Of a DNA stretch of 64,000 nt, positions 43,255-54,799 are shown piece after piece. The first letter of the stretch is position 1. The number at the start of each line of letters is the position of its first letter. A program made the translations under genes and the position numbers. The notes under the pieces were generated by a model that did no database searches, had not been told where the DNA came from, and saw nothing but the letters and a program-made list of their open reading frames with translations. The DNA is from Dromiciops gliroides (taxonomy: Eukaryota > Chordata > Mammalia > Microbiotheria > Microbiotheriidae): contig NC_057861.1 in the NCBI RefSeq assembly GCF_019393635.1, forward strand, positions 79,057,327 to 79,121,326. Reading direction: 5' to 3'.

Positions 43255-43875
43255 TGAAGTTGATTTTTTGAACCCAAGCAAAGGACTTTGCATTTATAAT
43301 ATATTTCTCCTGTCATTTTATTCAGCACAATGTCCTCACCTATCACAATCTCTCTGGATCCTGACTTTCTCAATTTATTAACTAGACCTACCTTCATGCC
43401 ATCTACACATTTGATATCTGTACCTTTATTCAACTTATTGATAAAAATGTTTATATAGCAAAGCACCATGAATAGACCCCTGGGGAATTTCACTAGAAAT
43501 CTGCTTCCAAGTTCACATTGAACTATCTTTGGATCCAGCCATTCAAATAGTTCCCAAGTCTACCAGCAATGTCATCTAAGTACCTATCTCTCCATCTTGT
43601 CAACCAGAATATCATGAGAAATGTTGTCAAGTACTTTGCTGAAATCTAGGTATACTGTGTCTTGATCTAGGAGCCTAATAATCCCATCCAAAAAAAAAAA
43701 AAGTTTGACTTGACCTGTTCTGGATGAAAACATGTTAGATCTGTGATCGTCACTTTTCTAAATGTCCACTAACTATTCCTTTAGTAATATCTTATAGAAT
43801 TTTGCTGAGAATTAAAGTCAACCTTCTGTTGACTGTTGCTTTTGGCCTTGCAGACTATGTTCTTTTCACTTTTTT

Positions 43876-44024
43876 AAAAAAAATTTTTAGTAAGGCAATT
43901 GGGGTTAAGTGACTTTCCCAGGGTCACACAGCTAGTAAGTGTTAAGTGTCTGAGGCCGGATTTGAACTCAGGTACTCCAGATTCCAGGGCTGGTGCTCTA
44001 TCCACTGTGCCATCTAGCTGCCCC
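43876..44024 (-). mobile_element. WSINE1-like SINE, antisense
   Basis: Flanks tcttttcactttt / tctcttcactttt. Inserted into the L3/CR1 element. T/A-rich tail with ttttagtaagg. Confidence 0.93.
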
Positions 44025-44384
44025 TCTCTTCACTTTTAAAAAAATTAGAATATTTGCCCTTCTCCAGTCCCTGATCACCACCTCTGTTCTCCTTTAAAGA
44101 TTACTGACTCAATAATGACTACTAATGAGTTGTGAGTGGCTCAATAATCATAGCAGAACCCTAGAGGATATTTGTTTGGCACTGAATTCATCAGGGACAG
44201 TTAGGTGCAATGTTATGATCTCTTTACTTATTTTGAGTTTCAACAACTCCCTTTATTCACTTTCTTTTTAAAAAAATGTATTTGTTTTAAATCAGCCAAA
44301 ACTTATTTTTTCTTCCACTCCAACTCCCCCTGCCATTAAGAACATGAGAAAAGCAAAAATTTTCACATTGACCATGTTTTATCA

Positions 44385-45270
44385 TTTTTTCTTTTTAATA
44401 TTATTTTTCCAGTTACATGTAAAGATAGTTTTCAACATTCATTTTTGTCAGATTTTGAGTTTCAATTTTTTTCTTCCTCCCTCCCTTCCCTTTCCCCTCC
44501 CCAAGACAGTAAACAATCTGATGTAGGTTATATAGTACAATCATGTTAAACGTATTTACACATTTGGAGGGGGGGAAGTGGGGCAATAAGAATTAAGTGA
44601 CTTGCCCAGGGTCACACAGCTAGTAAGTGTCAAATGTCTGAGGTCACATTTGAACTCAGGTCCTCCTGAATTCAGGGCCTATGCTTTATCCACTGTGCCA
44701 CCTAGCTGCCCCTGGTCATGTCGTTAAAGAAGAATCAGAACAAAAGGGAAAAACCACAAGGAAGAAGAAACAAACAAAAAAAAAACCACAAAAAGTGAAC
44801 ATAGTATGCTTCAATCTGCATTCAGATTCCATGGTTCTTTTTCTGGATGTGGAAAACATTTTCCATCATGAGTCTTTTGGAATTGTCTTGAATCATTGTA
44901 TTGCTGAGAAGAGCTAAGTCTGTCACAGTTGATCATCACACAATGTTACTGTTACTGTGTACAACGTTCTCCCAGTTCTGCTCATTTCACTCAGCATCAG
45001 TTCATGCAAGTCTTTCCAGGTTTTACTGAAATCTACCTGCTCATCATTTCTTATAGCACAATAGTATTCCATTACATTCTTATACCACAACTTGTTTAGC
45101 CATTCCCCACTTGATGGGCATCCCCTCAATTTCAGTTCTTTACCACCATAAAAAGAGCTGCTATAAATATTTTTGTATATGTGGGTCCTTTTCCCTTTTT
45201 TATGAGCTCTTTGGGCTACAGATCTAGAAGTGGTATTGCTGGGTCAAAGGGTAGACCACTTATTTTTTAA
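44385..45270 (-). mobile_element. L1 LINE, 3' untranslated region and ORF2 C terminus, antisense
   Basis: The - strand from about 45130 encodes NVMEYYCAIRNDEQVDFSKT followed by WKDLHELMLSE, the conserved L1 ORF2 C terminus (human 'MEYYAAIKNDE'). Left of it are the 3' UTR with its (A)-rich strings and the L1 3' end complement ccagttacatgtaaagatag. A SINE is inserted at 44572-44713. Confidence 0.85.
44572..44713 (-). mobile_element. WSINE1-like SINE, antisense
   Basis: Diverged head (ggggcaataagaattaagtg), otherwise full length, with the ctagtaagtg core. Inside the L1 3' UTR; target duplication not clear. Confidence 0.88.
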
Positions 45271-45294
45271 AAAATGTGTTTCATAGGGCAGCTA

Positions 45295-45429
45295 GGTGGC
45301 ACAGTGGATAAACATCAGCCTCGGATTCAGGAGGACCTGAATTCAAATTCAGTCTTAGACACTTGACACTTACTAGCTGTGTGACCCTGGGCAAGTCACT
45401 TAACCTTCATTGCCCCGCAAAACCAAAAA
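45295..45429 (+). mobile_element. WSINE1-like SINE, sense
   Basis: Flanked by aaaatgtgtttcat. Small deletion in the A-box region (ggataaacatcagcc). Confidence 0.93.
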
Positions 45430-47236
45430 AAATGTGTTTCATTCTACACTCTGAGTCATTTCTCTCTGGTGGGTAGTATGTTTCATCATTAGTCTTCAAA
45501 TCCTGGTTGGTCATTATACTGCTAAGAGTTCAGCACAACTGCACTCCATCACATTATATACCACAAATTATCATCCATTCCCCAACTTATGGGCACTTCC
45601 TTATATTTCCAGTCTTTGCCACCTCAAAAAGAGTTATAAATATTTTTGTATATTCTTAGAGTTTGTTTTGCTTAGGACTAATCACTCCCTTAATCTTTCC
45701 TCCCTTGTATTCTCCCTCCCTGACTTTTCCCCTTTCTCTCCTATTTTCCTATTGGATGAAAAGGATTTTTATACCCAACTCTGGTTGTATTTTCCTTCTA
45801 TTGACCAGTTCAGATGAAAGCGAGGTTCAAATATCAGCTGCTCCTCCCACCCCTTCCACCTCCTCTTCCTTATTTGTATAAATATCTAACTTGCATACCC
45901 TGATTATGTAAGATGATTTCCCCTAACCGTCCTTTCCATTTTCCTTCCCTGACCTGCCCCAATATATTCTTTTTTGCCTCTTTTTTCATTCTTTTCTTAA
46001 AATCATCATAACAGAACCACTTCCAGGCCTTGTCTAATTGGATTCCCTCAATGAACCCTGATGATGATAGGGTTCAGAGGGGACACTTGTGTCATCTCCT
46101 CATATTTGAATGCAAGAAGTTTACCCTTTTTTAGTCCTTTGTTATTGTCTGTTTACATTGATCATTTTATGCTTTTGTTCACTCTTGTGCTTGAATTTCA
46201 AAGTTTCTTTGCAGGTGTGGCTTTTTCATCAATGCTTGAAAGTCCTCTATTTCATTAAAGATCCATTTTTCCCCTTGTAGCATTATAATCAGTTTTTCTG
46301 AATAAGTGATTCTTGCCTTTAAGCTTATATCCTTTACCTTCAAGCCTACATCTTTTGCCTTCTGGAATACTGGATTTCAAGCTCTCCACTCCTTTACAGT
46401 GGCAGCTGTTAAATCATATGCATTTCTGACTGTGGCTTCTTAGTACTTGAATTCTTCCTTTTTGGCTGCTTACAGTATTTTTCTTTGACTTTGAAGCTCT
46501 TTATTTTGGTTATAATGTTCCTGGGGGTTTTCATTTCGGGACTTCTTTCAGGAGGTAACTGGTAGATTCTTTCTATTTCCCTATTTCTTTCTATATCTAA
46601 GAGACATGAGCCGTATTCTTTGGAATCGTTTTGGATCATTGTATTGCTGAGAAGAGTTATCACAATTGCTGTTACAGTAATGTTCTCTTGGTTCTGTTCA
46701 CTTCACTCAGCTGTTTGAAGACTTCTTGAAATATGATCTCTAGGCTCTTTCTTTGGTTATGAAGTTCAGATAGTCCAATGATTCTTTTTTTATGATTATA
46801 GAAAACATTACCATATTTAGTCATTTTGTACGAGAAAATGTGAATTTAAACAATGAAATAAAGTGAAAAATAGCATGTTTCAGTCTGTATTCCACCAATA
46901 TCAATTCTTTCTTTGGAGGTGGATAGTATGTTTCATCAGTAGTCCTTTGGTATTGTCTTAGATAATTTTATTGTTGAAAATAGTTAAGTCATTCACAGTT
47001 CTTCATCAAACAGTATTGCTATCTCTGTGCACAATATTCTCTTGGTTCTGCTCACTTCACTATACATCACTTTTCAGGCCTTTCTGAAATAGTCCAGTGA
47101 TTCTTAATCTTTTTCCCCCTATTTTCCAGGTCGTTTGTTTCTGCTGAGATACTTTACATTTTCTTCCATTTTTCAGCCTTTTGCCTATTTTAATATTTAA
47201 TAAATATTTAATAAAAGTAATTGGCTTCTATTTGGT
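45430..47236 (-). mobile_element. L1 LINE mosaic, ORF1 C terminus and further L1 3' pieces, antisense
   Basis: On the - strand about 46600-46410 encodes ERIYQLPPERSPEMKTPRNI followed by ITKIKSFKVKEK, which resembles the C-terminal half of L1 ORF1p (human 'RVHPKRNTPRHIIIKL'). Pieces of ORF2 C terminus and 3' UTR recur at 45430-45665 and 46640-47100, so this is a rearranged stack of L1 fragments, not one element. Confidence 0.65.
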
Positions 47237-47638
47237 TGTCAGAAATACCATTAAAAAATTTTCTGGGACCCCAGGATTGGAGACGTCTCAAAAAAACCCT
47301 TTATTTACATTTTCGAGAGAATGGGCCGCCCCCTAGTGGGGCAAACCAATGTGAAGGTTTGTTTTTTTAATGGCAATTTGGCCCTCCTGCCACCAGAGTT
47401 ACAATCTATGAGCAAGAGCTAGCTAGTCAATCAAAGCAGCATCCCCCCTCTGCTTCCTGTGGAAACCTTCTTTGAGAGGCCCTATATTTGAATTAACCCC
47501 CACTTGTGGATATCACTATTTGAGTACCTCTTTCTGTTCTTCCAGCTGAATCTAAAATCACTCCCCAGACATTTAAGTCACCTGTAATTGTTCCCCAGAC
47601 AGTTCCAATTATCCTGGGGTGGGGGCACATTCCTCACA
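47237..47638 (-). mobile_element. Probable solo LTR of an old endogenous retrovirus
   Basis: A 402-base fossil element with TG...CA ends on the - strand (TGTGAGGAATG ... TTCTGACA) and an exact 5-base direct repeat ttggt on both sides (47232-47236 and 47639-47643). A poly(A) signal AATAAA lies near 47301 on the - strand. No internal retroviral region is next to it, so it is a lone LTR. Five-base duplications are usual for ERVL-type elements; the family is otherwise not identified. It sits inside L1 sequence and is therefore younger than that L1. Confidence 0.7.
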
Positions 47639-47643
47639 TTGGT

Positions 47644-48895
47644 CCACTTTAATTTTCAGGGAGTTCATTGCTTGGGCAAAGTTTTATGCCTTTGGGGCCA
47701 AGCTGTTAATTCTCTTTCCAATTCTTTCTTCCATAGCTCTCATTTCCTTTCCAATTTTTTCCCTCAAGTGCTCTTCTTCTATTTATAAAAACATGTTTAA
47801 TTCTTTTGTTACGGTTGCTTTATTTTTTCCAGGAATTCTATTCAGGTTTGTGCCGATACTGTGTTTTTCATAAAGGCATTGCTTATAGATGTTTTGGAGT
47901 CATTCTCTTCTGTGTTTGTGCCTTGAGTGTCCTTGTCATCACAATAGCACTTTATTGTGAGGTCCTTTTTTTTTTTTCCCACTCTTACAGCCTTTTTCTC
48001 AATTTCACACTTGATATTAAGGCTGGATTCTGCTATGCTTCTGGAGAAGAGGCCTGGGTTTGTACTGTTGCTACTTTCTTAGGGTTATGTTATTCCAAGA
48101 TCTCAGGGACAAGCTGGAGTCTTGCAAGCTTTCAGTGCTCCCAAAGGGGTCTGTCTGGTCCAGAGCAAAGTCTAATGGCTACTTCCCTTGTCTGAACTCT
48201 GCAAATTCCTGACCTGTGTTTGGCTCTGTGTGAGCACAGAATTCTGCTAGACTCCACCCTATTGGTGAGCTGGAAAACTCTTAGTTCAAAGGGGCAGAAT
48301 TGTAGGTCCCCCTTTGTTCTAGGTTTTCTGCATTGGTTGTTATTCAGCAGGCTGAACTAGATGCTAGAAGTGGGACCCTGCTTTGTGTCTGAGATCTAAG
48401 CCACACCACCACTGCTACTGCTGCTGCTGGCTTCAGAACTTTCTTCTTTCTTGGTATACCACCCAGGGCCTCTGTACAGGGAATGACATTCCTGTGTAGA
48501 GCTCCCTTTCTTCTTTCCCCTTGGATCTTTAACCTGGGATTGTGTAGTGGGCAACAAAGTTGCCAGGTGGCACTTAGTCCTGTTTCACTGCCCTGGTGTA
48601 GGTCTGGGGCTACCCTAGTATGAGTCTAGGAGCTTCTTTTGTGCCAGCATGTAGCTTCTACCTGGGTGCTGGAGTGCTCTGCAAGGTTGGAATATTGTCT
48701 CTGCTTCCAATGTCTGCAGACCTCTGTGTTTGTCTCCGTATGCTAACCTGGGTCAGACAAAGGATTCCCTGTGACTTTTTCTGGATTTCTCCATCAGGAC
48801 TGGGACTGATGCATTTTTATAGATCTGTCCGGAAGAGTTGTGGACAAGAGTACAGCTACATTGCTTCCTTCTTCCCAGCCATCTTGGCTCACCTA
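47644..48895 (-). mobile_element. L1 LINE, ORF1 N-terminal region and 5' UTR, antisense
   Basis: Continues the L1 reading beyond the LTR. The far end, complemented, reads gtgagccaagatggctggga at about 48893-48874, the 'gccaagatggc' motif that marks L1 5' ends. The part in between is GC-moderate 5' UTR-like sequence. Confidence 0.6.
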
Positions 48896-48899
48896 GAGG

Positions 48900-49620
48900 T
48901 CACTGAGCTGATGGCCTTTCATCACTCCCAACAGGGGCTTTTGTTTTGGCCTCTAAGGATGAGGCCCCAAGGGAAGGGAGTAGGAGGAGACAACTAAGGG
49001 GATTACTTTAAGCATGGGAAACAAGGGCAGTTTCAAAAAGTCTACTCTGGGCTGGGAGCCCAGAGGCCTGGGTTCTAGCCTTGGGTTTACCAACATCACA
49101 CATCATGACCTTAGGTAAGTTCCTCTGTAACATGAGAGATTTGGACTCAATGGTCATAGAATTTAGAGCTGGAAGAGACCAACTGAGCTCCATTGAACCC
49201 CAGAGAGGTTTTGTGTTCCTATGAGAGCTAAGACCTGCATCAATATCAGTTGCCCCTTCTCCACACCATCCTCCTTTCATAGCGGGAGAAACAAAGATAC
49301 ATATAGATGCTAATCCTAGCCCTTTGGGAAGACCAACATTAGAGTTATCGGACTTGGGGTTACTAAGACCTGAGTTCAAGTACATCCTCAGATACTAACT
49401 ATGTAACGTGGGGCAAGTCACTTCACCTCACTTATCCTCATTTGTAAAATAGGCATAATAATACCTACTTCTTAGAACTGTTATGGGGAGACATCTCCCC
49501 AGTATTCCCATGTTCTTTGCAAAGGTGGGGAACCAAACCAAAGGAGTGGAATACTGCATATAATGTCAGATTTTTTTAAAGACATTGGTTAGTTTTGTGG
49601 AACTTTTTTCTTCTTTATTA
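48900..49620. other. Intergenic with MIR-type remnants
   Basis: MIR/L3-tailed SINE pieces at about 49020-49160 and 49360-49490 (gcctgggttctagccttggg, cacctcacttatcctcattt). No gene. Confidence 0.5.
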
Positions 49621-50160
49621 TAATAGTTCTCTAGGAGGAGATGTAAAAAACAAAAGATATTAACAATTACTTAAAAAAATTTTTTTAATTCTGAATAGAA
49701 TTTTATTTTTCAAAATATATGTAAAAACAAAATTTTAACATCAATTTTAAAAAAACTTTGTGTTCCAACTTCTCTTCCCCCCTCCATCGGTCCCACCCCC
49801 CACCCACAAGAACTCAAGCAATTCAAAATAAGTTATACATGAGTAGTCATGGAAAAATTCCCATATTAACTAGTTGTGAGAGAAAACAGTCAAAAAACCC
49901 AAAACTTCAGATTAAAGAATTGTCAAAGAGGAAATGAAAAAAAAATTTTAATGTGTTTCCATCTGTTTTCAGATACTATCAGTTCTTTCTATGCAGATGG
50001 GCTGCAATCTTCATAAGTCTTTCAGGGTTATATTGGATCATTGCCTTGCTGAAAATAACCACATGCTTCCCAGCAGATCATCCCCCACTATTGCTGTTAT
50101 TTTGTATACAGTACATTTCACTCTGCTTCAGTTCATGTAGGTCTTTCCAGAAGGACTAAT
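49620..50160 (-). mobile_element. L1 LINE 3' region, antisense, older subfamily
   Basis: tattggatcattgccttgct, cactctgcttcagttcatgt and aggtctttccaga parallel the L1 3' wording at 44900-45010 with much more divergence. Confidence 0.65.
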
Positions 50161-50330
50161 ATACATACTCAAGTAGGTATAGTAACAATTACTTTTTAAA
50201 ATTAGATATATAAAATGCTTTGTAAAACATTAGAATAGTATATAGATGTTAGATATTATTATCATTATTGCTACAGATGTGGTATTGAATTCTGTGCCTT
50301 TCTTATTGTGGTCTAAGAATACATTAGCTT

Positions 50331-50461
50331 GGGGGCAGCTAGGTGATACAATGGATAAAGCACTGGCCTTGGATTCAGGAGGACCTCAAATCCCATCTCA
50401 GACACTTGACACTTACTAGCTGTGTAACTCACTTAACCCTCATTGCCCTGCAAAAAAAAAC
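50331..50461 (+). mobile_element. WSINE1-like SINE, sense
   Basis: Flanked by cattagctt at 50322-50330 and 50462-50470. Two small internal deletions, including loss of the B-box 'gagttca'. Confidence 0.93.
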
Positions 50462-50764
50462 CATTAGCTTCTCAACGTGAGGAGGAGGTAGAAGGAAAAA
50501 AAGGGAGGATCTTCATGAAAATAAAATAACATTTCCTTTTAAAAAAAAGATTGCAATCATTTCCTGGCTGCCATATCACAATGTTGACTTATAATGAATT
50601 AACAGCCTGATAAAATTCTCAGATCTGCTCATCTAGTCATACCTTCCCAAACTTGTATTTATGAAATTAACTTTTCTACCCACATATACACCTCTACATT
50701 TATTCTGATTAAGTTGTTTTAATTGATTTGGACCAACATTCTATCCTGTCAAGGCCCTTTTGGG

Positions 50765-50995
50765 TGCAGCTGGTGGCTCAGTGGGCAGAATGTTAGATTG
50801 GAGTCAGAAGTACTAGAGTTCGAATCTGGCCTCAGACACTCATTAGTGCTGCAATCTATAGTCCTAGAAAGGTGCCTGGCAGCATTGAGAATTGAAATGA
50901 TTTACCCAGGATCACACAGTCAGTGTGCATCAGAAGCTAGGCTACAAATTGGGTCTTCCTGGCTCTGAGGCCAGCCCTCTACTTTCAGCAGGGTA
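50765..50995 (+). mobile_element. tRNA-type SINE followed by MIR-like inverted part
   Basis: Sense head gtgcagctggtggctcagtg, then tggcagcattgagaattgaa and an antisense-like end (acccaggatcacacagtcag, gtcttcctggctctgaggcc). Looks like a composite SINE with an inverted second half. Confidence 0.5.
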
Positions 50996-51080
50996 AATGA
51001 CAAAGAAAATCCCCTATATGCACTCCTCCACAGATGTACAGGCTACTAATGGGAAAAGGAACATGTGTAACATGAACTTT

Positions 51081-51213
51081 TTTTTTTGGTGAGGCAATTG
51101 GGGTTAAGTGACTTCCCCGGGGTCACATCTAGTAAGTGTCAAGTATCTGAGGGCAACTTTGAACTCAGGTCCTCCTGACTCCACAGCCAATCACTGTGCC
51201 ACCTAGCTGCCCT
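51081..51213 (-). mobile_element. WSINE1-like SINE, antisense
   Basis: T-tail and ggtgaggcaattggggtt head, diverged body with the deletion cacatctagtaagt. Left flank atgaac, right flank tatgaac. Confidence 0.9.
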
Positions 51214-51394
51214 TATGAACAACTCCCATGGGCTAACCAGAGCATCTCTCTTCCTTGCTGCTTCCCTAAAGAACTACCCTTAACTGTATGACTTTCTACA
51301 CTGTTCAGGGTTGTGCCATTCTCTGGACTGCTGCCATCTGCTGGTTTTCTGATTAATTTTCACCTGGTAAATAGACTTTCTAATGTTGAAAGCT

Positions 51395-51500
51395 GTGTGT
51401 GTGTGTGTGTGTGTGTGTGCATGAGACAAACAGACTGACAGACAAAGACAGAGGGACAGAGAGAGACACACACAGAGACAGAGAGACACAGAGACATAGT
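51395..51500. repeat. (TG)n and GA/CA-rich simple repeat
   Basis: About 12 TG units followed by an irregular agagacaga-type stretch. Confidence 0.9.
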
Positions 51501-51605
51501 CGGGGAAGGGAAATAGAGCCAGACAGAAAAGAGTTTGAGTGCATAGACTCCGGACTACATCAGGGTTTGTTTGGGGGGGGTTTGAGGCCAACTCACACCT
51601 GTACC

Positions 51606-51914
51606 TTGTTGTTGTTTGTCATTAGTTCTCAAAAAGGACCATGATATCAGAAGGTGCTGTCATGACTTTCAGTGAATTGGATTTATGAGGGAGGGCTGTG
51701 CAAGGTCACCAACCTCACTCTGTCCTTCAGAGCCATCTGGGTGGGTCCATTGGCAAGATATACATCAGGATGACTGGAGATGGCCTTGGATGTTTGAGGC
51801 AATCAAAGTTAAGTGACTTACCCAGGATCACACAGCTAGTAAGTGTCAGAGGTCAAATTTGAACTCAGGTCCTCCCAACTACAGTGTCACTGCTCTATCC
51901 ACTGTGCCACCTAT
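51606..51914 (-). mobile_element. Long tRNA-derived SINE, antisense (same type as 41809-42121)
   Basis: Begins (TTGTTG)n, gagggctgtgcaaggtcacc, cagagccatctgggtgggtc, ttggcaagatatacatcagg and ends in the complement of the tRNA head. Both copies share the unusual tail. Confidence 0.8.
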
Positions 51915-52019
51915 ACCTAGTCAGCACAGCAAGAATTCCTTAAGTCCAACTGATCTATTGAGATGCTTTGCTTCTCTTTCCGTACCCCAGGGCACCTATG
52001 TGGTGGGTGAAAGATGAAA

Positions 52020-52737
52020 TGTCAGGAAACAAAAATTCAAGCTTCTGAGCATATTGATTTATTAAGCAATGCAGTTGGGACCAGGTCCCCTCAGGTTTGG
52101 CAATGGACATCAAATACAAGGGGAGACATTTTTATGCATTAAAAAATCAAGGGGCAGCTAGGTGGCTCAGTGGATAAAGCACTGGCCCTGGATTCAGGAG
52201 GACCTGAGTTCAAATTTGACCTCAGACACTTGACACTTACTAGCTGTGTGACCCTGGGCAAGTCACCTAAACCTCATTGTCCTACAAAAAAAAAATAAAA
52301 TAAGACCAATTAATTAAAAGAAAACAATTAACCAGGATACAAACCTAAGTGATCTGATTTCTAATTGGAAGAAAGATTAGAGACTTTCCAAGTTTGGGTG
52401 GGGGGAGAGAACATGTGGAATTCCCTGAAATAAAAAAAAAGACTGTGTCCTATTCCCCCCAAGTGTCTGTATTCAATTAAAGGAACATGGAAACAATAAC
52501 TGATTGACCAGTACAGGGCCAGTCTCAAGGGTTGCTTGAGATCTTTAATTGTGAGAAAACTTGCATGAGTCTGGATTTGACTGGGTTTCTGGTCAGCATA
52601 AGCTACATCCTTAGTTAAGGGTCTCTAAGCAGTAGGTAGAGGTGGCCCAGCTTCCCAGCCACGAAGTGCTAGGTTCAAACAATGCAATAAAATTTTCTGG
52701 CAGTTCCCACAATTGAACAAAGCTTTCTCACTAGACA
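52020..52737 (-). mobile_element. Possible solo LTR of an old endogenous retrovirus
   Basis: TG...CA ends on the - strand (TGTCTAGTGAG ... TTTCCTGACA), a 4-base direct repeat gaaa on both sides (52016-52019 and 52738-52741) and AATAAA near 52057 on the - strand about 35 bases before the end. A later SINE (52151-52298) lies inside, leaving about 570 bases of LTR. Four-base duplications fit ERV1-type elements. The short flank makes the limits less certain than for 47237-47638. A fossil with no coding part. Confidence 0.45.
52151..52298 (+). mobile_element. WSINE1-like SINE, sense
   Basis: Full length from ggggcagctaggtggctc with an A9 tail. Target duplication unclear. Inside the probable LTR. 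Confidence 0.92.
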
Positions 52738-53268
52738 GAAATTGGACTAGACCCATCATCGAACAGAAAGGGAACTGAGCTAGACCCAGATTAAGTCACC
52801 AGAGAGAGTCAGTGTGGTTCATTCAATTCCCTCACCTGGGTGAATAAATTCTTTTCCACTCTCATCATGTTCCAGGCATGTAAAACTAGGGTCATGTTGA
52901 TGACCTTAATCTCACTTAGTACGACTTGATGAAGCTGGTGCATGATGAAGCTGGCAAACTTTGTCCTGCATTCCTACAGTTGTACTCAATTTATAACTCT
53001 CCCCACAGAAGCTCACTATCTCTTCCTTTAAACCTATTGCTCCTTCTGACCTTATGTTTTCTGTCTGTGTGCCTCATATCCATGCCTTTAGGTTTTGAAA
53101 ATTTTTTTTCTCCCTCATTTCTCATGCTTAATCAAGTAACAAATCCTAGAGATTCCTTGTATATGTCTGTCCCATTCATCCCCATCTTATCTGTATTGTC
53201 ACTGTGCATATAGTAAGTGCTTAATTAATGTTTTTATTAATTCATTAATCAGTCACTAAACATTTATT

Positions 53269-53416
53269 GGGGTAGCTAGGTGGCACAGTGGATAGAGCAC
53301 CAGCCCTGGAGTCAGGAGTACCTGAGTTCAAATCCGACCTCAGACACTTATCACTTACTAGCTGTGTGACCCTGGGCAAGTCACTTAATCCCAATTGCCT
53401 AAAACCAAAAACAAAA
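53269..53416 (+). mobile_element. WSINE1-like SINE, sense, inside an L2 3' end
   Basis: Perfect flank aaacatttatt at 53258-53268 and 53417-53427. It splits an antisense L2 3' end (53245-53525). Confidence 0.95.
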
Positions 53417-53559
53417 CAAACATTTATTAAGTCCCTACTATGTTCCAAGCATAGTGGTAAGCACTGGGAATAAAAAAAGAGGCAAAAGATACACCCTGCC
53501 TTCAAGGAGCTCACAGTCTAATGAATTCATTAATTTATTCACCAACCCAGTATTCACCA

Positions 53560-54560
53560 CCCTCATTACCATTTATTTACCAGGATTATTGCAATAACCA
53601 ACCTTACACTCTCCACCTTTCAGTCCATCCTTTACACCTCTCCCAGATTAATGCATAGATCTATGTCATTCCTCTGCCCAAAAAATCTTCAGTGGCTTCC
53701 TGTTGTCTTCTGAGTCATGTTTGAAATCTTCTGGTTGCCATTCAAAGTCTTTCAAAATCTGACACTGCCCTTTCTTTCAAGTCTCATTTAATTTTACTAC
53801 CTTCCACACATTGTGAACTCTGACTCTCAAAGACACCATATATACTCTGTTGCCTCTTCAACTGCTGCTCCCTAGGAGCCTGAATATCTACCCTCTCCAT
53901 CTCTTCAGGTTTGTTTTTCTTTTTGAGAGGCAGAGTGGTATGATGGTAAGAGTTCTGGACATGGAGTCAGAAATGACCTGGGTTCAAATACTGAGCCAGC
54001 CTGCCTCAGTTACCTATCTGTCAAATGAGGATAATAATACCTCTAATATCTTACAGCATCATTGTGAGGATCAAAGGAGTTATGCATTTTGCAAGTCTAA
54101 AGTCTGATATGTCCTTTAAAATAATTATTTACCTGTTGAATTTCTATATGTTCTTTCTTTTTCTTTTCTTTTTTTTTTTTCAGGGCAATGAGGGTTAAGT
54201 GACTTGCCCAGGGTCACACAGCTAGTAAGTGTCAAGTGTCTGAGGCCGAATTTTAACTCAGGTCCTCCTGAATCCAGGGCCAGTGCTTTATCCACTATGT
54301 TCTTTCTTTAAAGATCAATTCAAATGCTACTTCCCCCAGCATGACTTCTCATATCTCTAGGATCCATTAGTAGTGACCTTACCCCTCAGGTTTTAGCTAA
54401 CACTTCCCTTCTGTCCCTATCTAATGCATTTATCACATAATATCATGTATTAGCCTTATCTGTATGTTTCTCATTTCTCTGTCTAGACTGTGAGTTCCGT
54501 GAGTCCTGGGACTGTGTCTATCTCAACTTTGTATCTGTACATTGTATGCACTTAGTAAGT
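53560..54560 (+). mobile_element. L2 LINE 3' region, sense
   Basis: tattgcaataaccaacctta, cttcagtggcttcctgttgt, tgctacttcccccagcatga and tagactgtgagttccgtgag follow L2 from late ORF2 to the 3' end, ending cacttagtaagtgtttattg. A MIR-type SINE (53930-54120) and an antisense SINE (54161-54296) are inserted. Confidence 0.75.
54161..54296 (-). mobile_element. WSINE1-like SINE, antisense, 5'-truncated
   Basis: Flanked by the perfect 13-base repeat atgttctttcttt. The tRNA head end (gccacctagctgcccc) is absent, as expected of a 5'-truncated retroposon. Confidence 0.95.
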
Positions 54561-54589
54561 GTTTATTGCTGCTTTTGTTGACCTAGACA

Positions 54590-54790
54590 ACTGAAATTAA
54601 TGTCTCCTTCCCTAGATTTTCCTAGAACATTTTGTTTCTCCTTTGCCCCCACCACACTCCCTATCATACCTGTCTCTATACATATCATCTGATTAAACTG
54701 TAGACTCCCTGAGAACAGGGACCAGATATTTTCTTTGTATCTCCCCCATAGCCACAAATGCTTGTTGAACTTGTTGAATTTAATGAATGA
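54590..54790 (+). mobile_element. L2 LINE 3' end, sense (second copy)
   Basis: taaactgtagactccctgag, aacagggaccagatattttc and aatgcttgttgaacttgttg follow the L2 3' end. Confidence 0.65.
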
Positions 54791-54799
54791 AACAATAAA

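Larger units (their letters stand above)
42335..44240 (-). mobile_element. L3/CR1 LINE, antisense, ORF2 reverse-transcriptase region to 3' end
   Basis: On the - strand the translation contains NIFINKLNKGTDIK (43440-43400), equivalent to the CR1 'FNIFINDLDKGID' block. Upstream on that strand, around 43660-43570, is YLDFSKVL followed by SHDILVDKMERYL, equivalent to 'VYLDFSKAFDxVSHxxLxxKL'. The 3' end near 42450 carries the L3 wording cccattgctcctagttccga. Stops and shifts show it is dead. Three SINEs are inserted in it. Confidence 0.82.

Noticed and set aside
47806-48997. Open frames of 125-129 residues on the + strand
   Set aside because: They lie antisense to L1 ORF1/5' UTR sequence and have no independent support.
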